Assembly (NCBI RefSeq): GCF_001270265.1
Contig: NZ_LGAP01000012.1
Coordinates: forward strand, 118,018-182,017
DNA from: Ensifer adhaerens
GTDB taxonomy: Bacteria > Pseudomonadota > Alphaproteobacteria > Rhizobiales > Rhizobiaceae
Direction: 5' to 3'
Length of the DNA stretch: 64,000 bases
Shown here: positions 8,609-16,876 of the stretch, in pieces
Layout of the letters: each line of letters opens with the position of its first letter
Numbering within the stretch: position 1 is the first letter of the stretch
Program-made: the position numbers and the translations under genes
The notes under the pieces: model-generated
What the model saw: only the letters and a program-made list of their open reading frames with translations
Database searches by the model: none
Told to the model about the DNA's origin: nothing

Positions 8609-9304
8609 TCAGACCGTCAGGTGACGTCTGGCCTCAGAAGTATCCAGCGTCTCCGGCGGTCCCTCATGCACCACGGCGCCGCGGTCCATGATGTAGACAT
8701 GGTCCGCGAGCTCGCGGCAGAAATCGAGATATTGCTCGACCAGCAGGATCGCCATGCCGGTGGAATCCCGGAGATAGCGGATCGCCCGGCCGATATCCTT
8801 GATGATCGACGGCTGGATCCCCTCGGTCGGCTCGTCGAGCACCAGGATGCGCGGGCGCGTGACGAGCGCCCGCCCGATCGCCAGTTGCTGCTGCTGGCCG
8901 CCGGAGAGATCGCCGCCACGGCGCCCGAGCATCGAGCGAAGCACGGGGAAAAGGTTGAAGACGTCCTCCGGGATCGAGCGGTCGGCGCGCTTGACCGGCG
9001 CATAGCCGGTCTCCAGGTTCTCCCTGACGGTCAGCAGCGGAAAGATCTCGCGCCCCTGTGGCACATAGCCGATGCCCTCCTTGGCACGGCGATAGGGCGC
9101 CATTCCACCGAGCGTCACGCCATTGAAGGCGATCGAACCGGCGCTGACCGGATGCTGCCCGGTGATGGCCCTGAGCAGGCTTGACTTGCCGACGCCGTTG
9201 CGGCCGAGCACGCAGGTGATCTTGCCCATCTCGGCGCCGATCGAGACATTGCGCAGCGCCTGTGCGGCGCCATAGTGGAGATTGACGTTTTCGACGCTCA
9301 GCAT
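8609..9304 (-). CDS. urtE: Urea ABC transporter ATP-binding subunit UrtE
   Basis: The 231-residue ATPase is of the LivF type. It has Walker A GRNGVGKSS, signature DLSGGQQQQLAIGRAL and Walker B ILVLDEPTEGIQPS. The phrase EGIQPSII and the position as last gene of urtABCDE identify it as UrtE. It pairs with UrtD to power high-affinity urea import in the inner membrane. It ends 8 bases from the convergent LVIVD gene. Confidence 0.95.
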   Translation of the reverse strand: MLSVENVNLHYGAAQALRNVSIGAEMGKITCVLGRNGVGKSSLLRAITGQHPVSAGSIAFNGVTLGGMAPYRRAKEGIGYVPQGREIFPLLTVRENLETGYAPVKRADRSIPEDVFNLFPVLRSMLGRRGGDLSGGQQQQLAIGRALVTRPRILVLDEPTEGIQPSIIKDIGRAIRYLRDSTGMAILLVEQYLDFCRELADHVYIMDRGAVVHEGPPETLDTSEARRHLTV

Positions 9305-9344
9305 GGAGGCGTCCTTTCCCTAGGCGGTTGGCGAGCAGCCGTTG

Positions 9345-10109
9345 TCAGCGGCCGAGATAGTTTTCGATCACCTTTGGATCGCTGCTGACGAAATCGATCG
9401 AGCCTTCGGCAAGCACCGACCCTTCGGCCAGACAGGTGACCTTGACGCCAAGCTCGCGGATGAAACCCATGTCGTGTTCGACGACGACGACCGAGCGCGT
9501 CCTGGCGATCTCCTTGAGCAGGACCGCCGTTTCGGCTGTCTCCGCGTCGGTCATGCCCGCGACCGGCTCGTCGACCAATAGCAGTTCCGGCTCCTGCGCA
9601 AGCAGCATGCCGATCTCCAGCCATTGCTTCTGTCCATGCGACAGGTTGGCGGCAAGATCATCGCGACGCGCGCTGAGCCGAACGGTCGACAGGATCTCCT
9701 CGATCCGCGCCTTGTCGTCCACCGTCAGGCGATAGAACAGCGTCGGGAAGACACCGCGGCTGCGGTTGAGCGCCAGTTCCAGATTGTCCCAGATGGTGTG
9801 GCTTTCAAAGACCGTCGGCTTCTGGAACTTGCGACCGATACCGAGCGAGGCGATTTCGGCTTCGTCGCGTTGGGTCAGATCGATATCGCCCTTGAAGAAG
9901 ACCTGCCCTTCGTCGGGCCGCGTCTTGCCGGTGATGATGTCCATCATCGTCGTCTTGCCGGCGCCGTTCGGTCCGATGATGGCGCGAAGCTCGCCCGGCT
10001 CGATCACGAAGGAGAGCGAATTGAGCGCCTTGAACCCGTCGAAGGAGACGGAGACGCCATCGAGATAGAGAAGGCTTTTCGGTTTCGTCTGGCTGATGGT
10101 CTGGTTCAT
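9345..10109 (-). CDS. urtD: Urea ABC transporter ATP-binding subunit UrtD
   Basis: The 254-residue ATPase is of the LivG type. It has Walker A GPNGAGKTT, signature NLSHGQKQWLEIGMLL (the SHGQKQWLEI form is typical of UrtD) and Walker B LLLVDEPVAGM. It starts 5 bases after the urtC stop, with its ribosome site GGAGTAA overlapping that stop codon, which suggests coupled translation. It works with UrtE. Confidence 0.95.
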   Translation of the reverse strand: MNQTISQTKPKSLLYLDGVSVSFDGFKALNSLSFVIEPGELRAIIGPNGAGKTTMMDIITGKTRPDEGQVFFKGDIDLTQRDEAEIASLGIGRKFQKPTVFESHTIWDNLELALNRSRGVFPTLFYRLTVDDKARIEEILSTVRLSARRDDLAANLSHGQKQWLEIGMLLAQEPELLLVDEPVAGMTDAETAETAVLLKEIARTRSVVVVEHDMGFIRELGVKVTCLAEGSVLAEGSIDFVSSDPKVIENYLGR

Positions 10110-10114
10110 GGCAA

Positions 10115-11278
10115 TTACTCCGCCGCCATGGGTTCAGCGACAAGGTTGTCGCGCGCGTTTTCGGCATCGGCCGCCCGGCGGTGAGCCTTGCGGCGGGCGA
10201 GATAGGCGCTTGCCGTGCCAACGACGCCTTTCGGCAGGAATAGCGTGACAAAGACGAACAGTCCGCCAAGCGCAAACAGCCAGAATTCCGGAAAGGCGGC
10301 GGTGAAAATGCTCTTGCCGCCATTGACCAGGATTGCCCCGACGATCGGCCCGATCAACGTGCCGCGCCCTCCGACCGCCGTCCAGATGACGACTTCGATG
10401 GAATTGCCGGGCTCGAACTCGCCGGGATTGATGATGCCGACCTGCGGCACGTAAAGCGCGCCGGCAATGCCCGCCATCATCGCCGAGACGGTGAAGGCGA
10501 AGAGCTTGATATGCTCGACACGGTAGCCGAGAAAACGCGTGCGGCTTTCCGCGTCCCGCACGGCGACCAGCACCTTGCCGTATTTCGAGCGGACGATCGC
10601 CGTCGTCAGCACCAGACATAAGGCGAGCGTCAGGGCGGATGCGGCAAAAAGGGCGGCCCGCGTGCCGTCGGCCTGGATGTTGAAGCCGAGAATGTCCTTG
10701 AAGTCGGTCAGGCCATTGTTGCCGCCAAAACCCATGTCGTTGCGGAAGAAGGCAAGCAGCAGCGCATAGGTCATCGCCTGGGTGATGATCGAGAGGTAGA
10801 CCCCGTTGACCCGCGAGCGGAAGGCAAACCAGCCGAAGACGAAGGCGAGCAGCCCGGGCACCAGCACCACCATCAATGCCGCAAACCAGAACATGTCGAA
10901 GCCCTGCCAGAACCAGGGCAATTCCTTCCAATTGAGAAAGACCATGAAATCCGGCAGCAGCGGATTGCCATAGGAGCCGCGCACGCCGATCTGGCGCATC
11001 AGATACATGCCCATGGCATAACCACCGAGCGCGAAGAACGCGGCATGGCCGAGCGAGAGGATGCCACAGAAGCCCCAGACCAGATCGAGCGCTAGCGCCA
11101 GCAAAGCGTAGGTCAGGTATTTGCCGAACAGCGAAACCAGAAAGGTCGGCACGTGCAGCGGGTGATCCGGCGCCGTCAGCAGATTGAGGGCCGGAATGGC
11201 GATGGCAAGACCCAGCAGGATCGCCACGACGACGACGATACTGCGATCGAGCGATTTGAGCAGAAACGACGTGATCAT
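10115..11278 (-). CDS. urtC: Urea ABC transporter permease UrtC
   Basis: The 387-residue membrane protein is of the LivM family, with about ten membrane segments. It includes the family block WGFCGILSLGHAAFFALGGY near residues 65-85 and the C-terminal GGRGTLIGPIVGAIL. The open frame extends about 106 codons further upstream, but that part overlaps urtB out of frame and is not genuine; the ATG at 11278 overlaps the urtB stop as ATGA. It forms the urea channel with UrtB. Confidence 0.95.
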   Translation of the reverse strand: MITSFLLKSLDRSIVVVVAILLGLAIAIPALNLLTAPDHPLHVPTFLVSLFGKYLTYALLALALDLVWGFCGILSLGHAAFFALGGYAMGMYLMRQIGVRGSYGNPLLPDFMVFLNWKELPWFWQGFDMFWFAALMVVLVPGLLAFVFGWFAFRSRVNGVYLSIITQAMTYALLLAFFRNDMGFGGNNGLTDFKDILGFNIQADGTRAALFAASALTLALCLVLTTAIVRSKYGKVLVAVRDAESRTRFLGYRVEHIKLFAFTVSAMMAGIAGALYVPQVGIINPGEFEPGNSIEVVIWTAVGGRGTLIGPIVGAILVNGGKSIFTAAFPEFWLFALGGLFVFVTLFLPKGVVGTASAYLARRKAHRRAADAENARDNLVAEPMAAE

Positions 11279-12891
11279 GCTTCCACCGCCCTTCCCTTGA
11301 GTGCGAAGAGGCCGCGCGGCTTCTTCTGGATGAAGAGGATGATCAGCACCAGAACGAGGATCTTGCCGAGAACGGCGCCCGCATAGGGCTCGAGGAACTT
11401 GTTGAGGATGCCGAGCGAAAACGCGCCAACCAGCGTCCCCCAAAGATTGCCGACCCCGCCGAAGACCACGACCATGAAGCTGTCGATGATGTAGCCCTGG
11501 CCGAGGTTGGGCGAGACATTGTCGATCTGCGACAGTGCGACGCCTGCCATGCCGGCGATGCCGGAACCAAGTGCAAAGGTTAGGGCGTCGACCCAAGGGG
11601 TGCGGATGCCCATGGACGAGGCCATGCGGCGGTTCTGGGTCACGGCCCGCATCCTCAGGCCCATCGACGTCCGTTTCAGCAGGAACAGCAGGGCGGCAAA
11701 GACGGCCAGCGCAAAGACGATAATCCAGAGCCGGTTCCAGGTGATCGTCAGACCGCCGAGTTCGAAGGCGCCCGCCATCCAGGAGGGGTTGCCGACCTCG
11801 CGATTGGTCGGCCCGAAGATCGAGCGGACCGATTGCTGCAGGATCAGCGAAATCCCCCAGGTGGCCAGCAGCGTTTCGAGCGGCCGGCCGTAGAGAAAGC
11901 GGATGACGCTGCGCTCGATGGCAAGACCGATGACCCCGGTGACGAGGAAGGCAAGCGGCAAGGCGATCGCGAGCGACCAGTCGAAGAGCGCCGGATAGGA
12001 GCCGCGGATAACATCCTGGACCAGGAATGTCGTATAGGCGCCGAGCATCACCATCTCGCCGTGCGCCATGTTGATGATGCCCATCACGCCAAAGGTGATA
12101 GCAAGGCCGATCGCCGCCAACAGAAGCACAGAACCGAGCGATAGCCCGTACCAGACGTTCTGGCCAGCGTTCCAGAATGCCTGCGCCTGCTCGATGCGCT
12201 GAAGCGCGGCTTCGATATCCGGTTTCAGGCTCGCATCCGCCGAAGAGAGCGCGGAGCTCAGCGCACCAAGCGCCTCGCGACCACCGCCTTCCGCCAGCAG
12301 TTTGATGGCCGCGCGCTTGTCGTCGTCGGAGCGGTCGGAAACCAGAAGCGTTACCGCGCGCGCCTCGTCGAGCGTCTTGCGCACCGTCACGTCCTTTTCG
12401 GCGGCGAGCGCCGTCTCGATCGCCTCAAGCGCGTCGGCGCTCGGGGTTTGGCGCATCGATTGCGCCGCCTTCAACCTTGCGCCCGCATCGGCGCTGAAAA
12501 GCGTCAGGCCGCCGAGTGCGCTTCGAACCGCGCGCCGGACGGCGTTGTTGACCTTGATTTTCTGCAGCTCGCCTTTCGGCACTTCGCCGAGTTGCGCGCC
12601 ATCAAGCGGATCGACGAGAACAAGACTCGCACCCATTTCCGTTGTGAGGAACACGCCGCCATCGGCCTTTCGCGCGTAGAGATTGCCTTCGCCGAGCGCC
12701 TCGAGGACCGGGATGACGCGTGGATCACCGCTCTTGGCGAGCGCGGCGATGCGATCGTCGAGCTCTGCCAGCTTGGCCGTTCCGAGCGCACTGACGAGCG
12801 CACCAAGATCGTCCGCCGCGCGCAGGCCCGTGACATGGGCTGAAACCAGCAGGCAAAGGGTGATCAACAGGGTTTGCAGAATGCGATACAT
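11275..12891 (-). CDS. urtB: Urea ABC transporter permease UrtB
   Basis: The 538-residue protein has a signal sequence (residues 1-25), then an extracytoplasmic alpha-helical region of about 180 residues rich in charged repeats, then a LivH-type permease with the block GVMGIINMAHGEMVMLGAY and a C-terminal FGGVGNLWGTLVGA motif. Proteobacterial UrtB proteins commonly carry this N-terminal extension, so the length is normal. The start at 12891 has GAGAGGGCG just upstream. The gene is separated from urtA by 186 bases holding a strong hairpin. Confidence 0.94.
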   Translation of the reverse strand: MYRILQTLLITLCLLVSAHVTGLRAADDLGALVSALGTAKLAELDDRIAALAKSGDPRVIPVLEALGEGNLYARKADGGVFLTTEMGASLVLVDPLDGAQLGEVPKGELQKIKVNNAVRRAVRSALGGLTLFSADAGARLKAAQSMRQTPSADALEAIETALAAEKDVTVRKTLDEARAVTLLVSDRSDDDKRAAIKLLAEGGGREALGALSSALSSADASLKPDIEAALQRIEQAQAFWNAGQNVWYGLSLGSVLLLAAIGLAITFGVMGIINMAHGEMVMLGAYTTFLVQDVIRGSYPALFDWSLAIALPLAFLVTGVIGLAIERSVIRFLYGRPLETLLATWGISLILQQSVRSIFGPTNREVGNPSWMAGAFELGGLTITWNRLWIIVFALAVFAALLFLLKRTSMGLRMRAVTQNRRMASSMGIRTPWVDALTFALGSGIAGMAGVALSQIDNVSPNLGQGYIIDSFMVVVFGGVGNLWGTLVGAFSLGILNKFLEPYAGAVLGKILVLVLIILFIQKKPRGLFALKGRAVEA

Positions 12892-12967
12892 CGCCCTCTC
12901 GCTTGGTCTCGCTTGCCCGCGGCGAGCGCAAGGCAGGCGCCGCCATCGCGGCATGGAATTTCGAGAT

Positions 12968-12999
12968 CCCTTCGCCCAACGGGAGCGTTGGGCGAAGGG
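12968..12999 (-). terminator. Intercistronic hairpin between urtA and urtB
   Basis: A perfect 14-bp stem (12968-12981 with 12986-12999) closes on a 4-base loop. No T-tract follows it on the minus strand, so it is more likely a partial attenuator or a 3-prime stabiliser of the urtA message than a full terminator. It would keep the binding protein in excess over the permease. Confidence 0.7.
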
Positions 13000-13077
13000 T
13001 ATGCCTGCCTATGATTTCGTCATTCAATGGGGAGCGAGGCGTTGGCCACGATCCGAAACTATCGCTAGGTGATGAAA

Positions 13078-14370
13078 TCAGGAGCCCTTGCCGCCGCACT
13101 TGCCCGTGGCGACGTTGAAGTTGCCGCAGGACATCGGCGCGCGCCAATCGGCGATCAGGTCTTTGGAGTCGGGCAGATAGTCGGACCATTCGTCGCCGAC
13201 CACGAGGCCGGGTGTTTCCCAGACCGTCTCGAACTGGCCGTCGCTCTGGATTTCACCGATCAGCACCGGCTTGGTGATGTGGTGGTTCGGCATCATCGTC
13301 GAATAACCGCCCGAGAGATTGGGCACCGAGACGCCGATCATCGCGTCGAGCACCGCGTCCGTATCGGTCGTGCCGGCCTTCTCGACAGCCTTCAGCCACA
13401 TGTTGAAGCCAATGTAATGGGCTTCCATCGGGTCGTTGGTGACGCGCTTGTCGTTCTTGGTGTAGGCCTTCCAGGTCTTGATGAACTCGGCATTGGTAGG
13501 CGTATCGACCGACTGGAAGTAGTTCCAGGCGGCGAGGTGGCCGACGAGCGGCGACGTATCGAGACCGGCCAGTTCCTCTTCGCCGACAGAGAAGGCGACG
13601 ACCGGGATATCCTCGGCCTTGACGCCCTGGTTCGCCAGTTCCTTGTAGAACGGCACGTTCGCGTCGCCGTTGATTGTCGAGACGACGGCCGTCTTCTTGC
13701 CTGCGGAACCGAATTTCTTGATGTCGGACACGATCGTCTGCCAGTCGGAATGACCGAAGGGCGTGTAGTTGATCATGATGTCCTCGGGCTTCACGCCCTT
13801 GGAGATGAGATAGGCCTCGAGGATCTTGTTTGTCGTGCGGGGATAGACGTAGTCTGTGCCCGCCAGCACCCAGCGTTCGACGCTTTCGTTTTCCATGAGG
13901 TAGTCGACGGCCGGAACGGCCTGCTGGTTCGGGGCGGCACCGGTGTAAAAGACGTTGCGCTGGCTTTCCTCACCCTCGTACTGCACGGGGTAGAACAGGA
14001 TCGAATTTAGCTCCTCGAACACCGGCAGGACGGATTTGCGCGACACCGACGTCCAGCAGCCGAACACAGCCGAAACCTTGTCGACGGAAACGAGCTCGCG
14101 CGCCTTTTCGGCAAAGAGCGGCCAATCGGACGCCGGATCGACGACGACGGCTTCAAGCTTCTTGCCGAGCAGGCCGCCCTTCTTGTTCTGCTCGTCGATG
14201 AGCATGAGCATGGCGTCCTTCAACGTCGTCTCGGAGATCGCCATGGTGCCCGACAGCGAATGCAGAATGCCGACCTTGATCGTGTCGTCGGCCGCAAAAG
14301 CGCCGTTGAATGCCGTCGTCGACAGGACCGTTGCCAGCAAAGCGCCGGTGACGCGTGCCTTGATATTCAT
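13078..14370 (-). CDS. urtA: Urea ABC transporter substrate-binding protein UrtA
   Basis: The 430-residue protein has a signal peptide (cleavage near NGAFAADD) and an amide-binding type I periplasmic fold (VGILHSLSGTMAISE, PVQYEGEE, WRAPMSCGNF). The family-typical cysteines lie near the C-terminus (MSCGNFNVATGKCGGKGS). It binds urea in the periplasm. The start at 14370 is preceded by GAGAGGGG; the frame is open about 30 codons further upstream without a signal-peptide-like sequence. It is first gene of urtABCDE. Confidence 0.96.
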   Translation of the reverse strand: MNIKARVTGALLATVLSTTAFNGAFAADDTIKVGILHSLSGTMAISETTLKDAMLMLIDEQNKKGGLLGKKLEAVVVDPASDWPLFAEKARELVSVDKVSAVFGCWTSVSRKSVLPVFEELNSILFYPVQYEGEESQRNVFYTGAAPNQQAVPAVDYLMENESVERWVLAGTDYVYPRTTNKILEAYLISKGVKPEDIMINYTPFGHSDWQTIVSDIKKFGSAGKKTAVVSTINGDANVPFYKELANQGVKAEDIPVVAFSVGEEELAGLDTSPLVGHLAAWNYFQSVDTPTNAEFIKTWKAYTKNDKRVTNDPMEAHYIGFNMWLKAVEKAGTTDTDAVLDAMIGVSVPNLSGGYSTMMPNHHITKPVLIGEIQSDGQFETVWETPGLVVGDEWSDYLPDSKDLIADWRAPMSCGNFNVATGKCGGKGS

Positions 14371-14465
14371 CTGATTGAACCCCTCTCGTTCTGTTCGCCG
14401 CAACGAGGCTTCGTTCCTTTTGACCGTTGCTTGAGGGATCATCCGCCAGTCCTGCTGCACTGCAC

Positions 14466-14482
14466 ATACGTCATTCTACGTA
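14466..14482 (-). promoter_or_regulatory. Candidate activator site upstream of urtA
   Basis: TACGT occurs twice with a 10-base period (14467-14471 and 14477-14481), and both copies are near-palindromic. The site lies about 97-113 bases upstream of the urtA start. One-helical-turn spacing suits a dimeric LuxR/NarL-type response regulator, and such a regulator is encoded at 20241-21176. I found no clear sigma-54 element in the same region. The assignment is inference. Confidence 0.35.
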
Positions 14483-14726
14483 GGTCGAGGGGGCAAAGAG
14501 GATGTTAGAAGCAACCACGTTTGGCTCGTGGCAACGAAAATGGACTCCAAAGTAATCCCAAAATGGCTCCGGACCATTTGCAGTGGCAACCCAGCAGCTT
14601 AGACACCCCGGATCCCGAAACTGCGTGTAAGGGGGCACCGGGACGCTGACAAGGCGTTTGCGCGGATGCCGTTGACCAGCAAGAGCTCCATACTGGGCGC
14701 TTCTCCAGCTGTGAGGCCCAACTTGA

Positions 14727-14873
14727 TGCAAGGGTGTTGAGTTTACGCGTGACTTTGCACTTCTCGAGCACTTGGCTCCTTACGATGTACTAATCGGTCG
14801 CGACGTGTTGCGCGACCGCCATTTCAACCGTGGCTTGCGAGCGGCGCAGTTCTGGCTATATGCACCCAAGTGA
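14727..14873 (+). pseudogene. C-terminal remnant of a retropepsin-like aspartic protease gene
   Basis: This 48-codon frame has no start codon and is preceded in frame by a TGA at 14724-14726. Its translation contains APYDVLIGRDVLRDRHFN and ends QFWLYAPK. The DVLIGRDVL element resembles the conserved C-terminal LIGRDLL element of bacterial retropepsin-like proteins. The upstream part that should hold the active-site D-T/S-G is not recognisable, so this looks like a decayed fragment. The surrounding 14483-14947 holds no intact gene. The family assignment rests on one short motif. Confidence 0.35.
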
Positions 14874-14947
14874 TGCAAGAGCGTTTAGTTGAACCCCACT
14901 GACATGATCAGCGCGTGATTTGGGGTGCCCGAGTGGCCTGCCCTGCG

Positions 14948-15577
14948 CTAAATCGACGTCGGGCCAGGCATCAACTCATACGGATGAAGCCAACCCGGCA
15001 TGTTTCGAATGCGGTCCTTCCACTCGGCGATCGCCGGGAACGCACTATGATCAATTCCCGTTTCCTCAGGCATGAACACGTAACCGGACAGAGAGAGGTC
15101 CGCTATCGTCAAGCGATCGCCAACCATAAACGGTCGGCTCCTAAGATGCTCGTCAACAATGCTGTAGGCTGCGACTGCACGCTGCCGTAGAAAGGCAGTC
15201 ACTGGCGTTTCGCCCGACTTCTGAAGACCGTAGATGAACCGTAGCGTTGCGTAGTAGCTCGTGAACTTGTGGTTATCGAACAGGATCCACCGCAAGATTT
15301 CACGCCGCTCGTCGGCCGTTTCCGGACCAAACTTTCCCGTCAATTCGGCCAGATAATCGAGGATGACTCCGGACTGGCTGATCTTCGCTCCTGCGTGCTC
15401 CAATACGGGGGCTTCCCCCTGTTCGTTCATACGGCGTCGCCACTCCTCGCTTCGTGTCTCGCCCTCGAAATAATCGACGAGCACACTCTCCCACTTGATG
15501 CCCGCGAGCGCGAAAAACAGTGCAACCTTGTAAGAGTTTCCCGAAAGCGCAAAGCAGTGCAGCTTGAAATCGGGCAT
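14948..15577 (-). CDS. Glutathione S-transferase family protein
   Basis: The 209-residue protein has a thioredoxin-like N-terminal domain (LHCFALSGNSYKVALFFALAG, followed by the glutathione-binding-type motif GEAPVLEHAGAKISQSG) and an all-helical C-terminal domain with the family motif DRLTIADLSL. The catalytic residue region reads ALSGNSYKV, so a serine is the likely N-terminal nucleophile-orienting residue. The start MPDFKLHCF is preceded by GGGAGAAACTACC; the frame stays open 42 codons upstream without support. It stands alone between the urtA promoter region and a small membrane gene. Substrate is unknown. Confidence 0.85.
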   Translation of the reverse strand: MPDFKLHCFALSGNSYKVALFFALAGIKWESVLVDYFEGETRSEEWRRRMNEQGEAPVLEHAGAKISQSGVILDYLAELTGKFGPETADERREILRWILFDNHKFTSYYATLRFIYGLQKSGETPVTAFLRQRAVAAYSIVDEHLRSRPFMVGDRLTIADLSLSGYVFMPEETGIDHSAFPAIAEWKDRIRNMPGWLHPYELMPGPTSI

Positions 15578-15832
15578 GGTAGTTTCTCCCAACGCTATGG
15601 TGATGCCAGAATACGCGCGCTTGCGAGCGTGGACGCAAGCGCGTCCGTCGCATTCGTGACCGATAGCACCTACACACCCAGACCGCGAGCCCTCATGAAC
15701 CAAGGCCTACGCCCAGACGAACAGTCGTGCGATTACGCCTTCAAGGCACTTCGGCTGAGCCCGTTCGATCCCGCAGGTTCGCCGGCGAGATTTTCATGTG
15801 CTATGAAAGCCACCGCCGACCAAGAGGACCAC

Positions 15833-15997
15833 ATGAGCGACGACAACATCATTAAGTTTGAACGACGGAAACCAAAGCAGGAGCCACGCTCGGCCAGCCC
15901 AATGCAGCGGAAAGCCCTAACTTGGCTCGCGGTGATTGCGGGGTTGGTCCTCGTGTGGGCGTATTATCAGTTCATCTCGCCGCCAAGCCTGCCATGA
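15833..15997 (+). CDS. Small single-pass membrane protein, conserved hypothetical
   Basis: The 54-residue protein has a charged N-terminal half beginning MSDDNIIKFERRKPK and one hydrophobic segment (about residues 29-47, LTWLAVIAGLVLVWAYY). AGAGGACC lies just upstream of the ATG. Small proteins that start MSDDN.IKF and end in one membrane helix are frequent in rhizobia, from memory. No function is known. A start ten codons upstream is possible but lacks an equally good ribosome site. Confidence 0.6.
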   Translation: MSDDNIIKFERRKPKQEPRSASPMQRKALTWLAVIAGLVLVWAYYQFISPPSLP

Positions 15998-16332
15998 GAG
16001 CAGGTGGTGTTGCATTCTCCAGCTTCTTGATCGCTGGTCGCGGCATATTCAGAGCCATTTTGGGTTGCTTTCGAGCCAATCCAAAACACCGAAGGGCGGA
16101 ACAGGCAAAGAGAATCAATAGCTTGCGGAGGCATTGAGCCAAACATCGTTGCTCTTAACAGAGGAAGCAGCGATCGGCGTGAATCGGGGTTCACGGCGTT
16201 GCGTGGAAATTGCGCGAAGGCGATGACGTCGAAATCAACGCGCCGGTCTGGCCGCAGCATGATGTTTCCGGCTATTGAGACTCCTCGACGGCCAACCGGC
16301 CGCGACGAGCATCTCAGCACAGGTGAAAGATC
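15998..16332. other. Intergenic stretch without recognisable gene
   Basis: This 335-base stretch between the small membrane gene and the OsmC gene holds only short frames with no family resemblance and no good start sites. The OsmC promoter should lie in its right part. I see no strong hairpin or repeat. Confidence 0.5.
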
Positions 16333-16764
16333 ATGAAGGCACGAATCAAGTGGGTTGAAGAGCGGACATTCGTCGGCGAATCCGGGAGCGGTCACAAGAT
16401 CGTCCTCGGAACTGCTTCCGGTCCGGAGGGGCGCACGCCGGGCCCAAGCCCGATGGAGTTGATGCTGATCGGCGCCGGCGGCTGTTCGGCCTACGACGTG
16501 GTTCATATCCTCGAAAAGGGCCGCGAACCGGTCGAAGATTGCACCGTAGAGCTCGACGCGGAGCGGGCAGAAGAGGACCCGCGGGTCTTTACCCGGATCC
16601 ATATGCACTTCGTGGTGAAAGGGCGGGGCCTTGCGGAGAAAAAGGTCGAGCGGGCGATCGCCCTGTCGCTTGAAAAATACTGCTCGGCGTCGGCGATGCT
16701 CGCGAAGTCCGCGACGATTACCCATGATTTTGCCGTCGTCGACACCACCGCTGTGATTGGGTGA
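16333..16764 (+). CDS. OsmC family protein
   Basis: The 143-residue protein shows the OsmC fold. It has an N-terminal strand region, PSPMELMLIGAGGCSAYDVVHIL with the first reactive cysteine (about residue 51), and a C-terminal VERAIALSLEKYCSASAML with the second (about residue 117). These two cysteines form the peroxidatic pair of OsmC/Ohr proteins, which reduce organic hydroperoxides; this member resembles the YhfA branch, whose substrate is less certain. AGGTGAAAGATC precedes the ATG. It stands alone, 112 bases before the large sensor kinase gene. Confidence 0.88.
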   Translation: MKARIKWVEERTFVGESGSGHKIVLGTASGPEGRTPGPSPMELMLIGAGGCSAYDVVHILEKGREPVEDCTVELDAERAEEDPRVFTRIHMHFVVKGRGLAEKKVERAIALSLEKYCSASAMLAKSATITHDFAVVDTTAVIG

Positions 16765-16876
16765 CCTTTCAAGCTTGCTTTCGCCATCTCCGCACTGCAT
16801 AAATTTCACGCACCGAATATCGATGCTGCGAAAATAGGCAGTTGTCTGCCGGCAATGCGAGAGATGACGAGGCCAC

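Noticed and set aside
13078..14370. UrtA considered as an amide-binding AmiC/FmdD protein instead of a urea-binding protein
   Set aside because: The full urtBCDE gene set and the C-terminal cysteine motif fit UrtA better.
14505..14771. Minus-strand frame of 88 codons before urtA
   Set aside because: No ribosome site, no resemblance, cysteine/serine-rich translation; it overlaps the retropepsin-like relic and appears to be non-coding.
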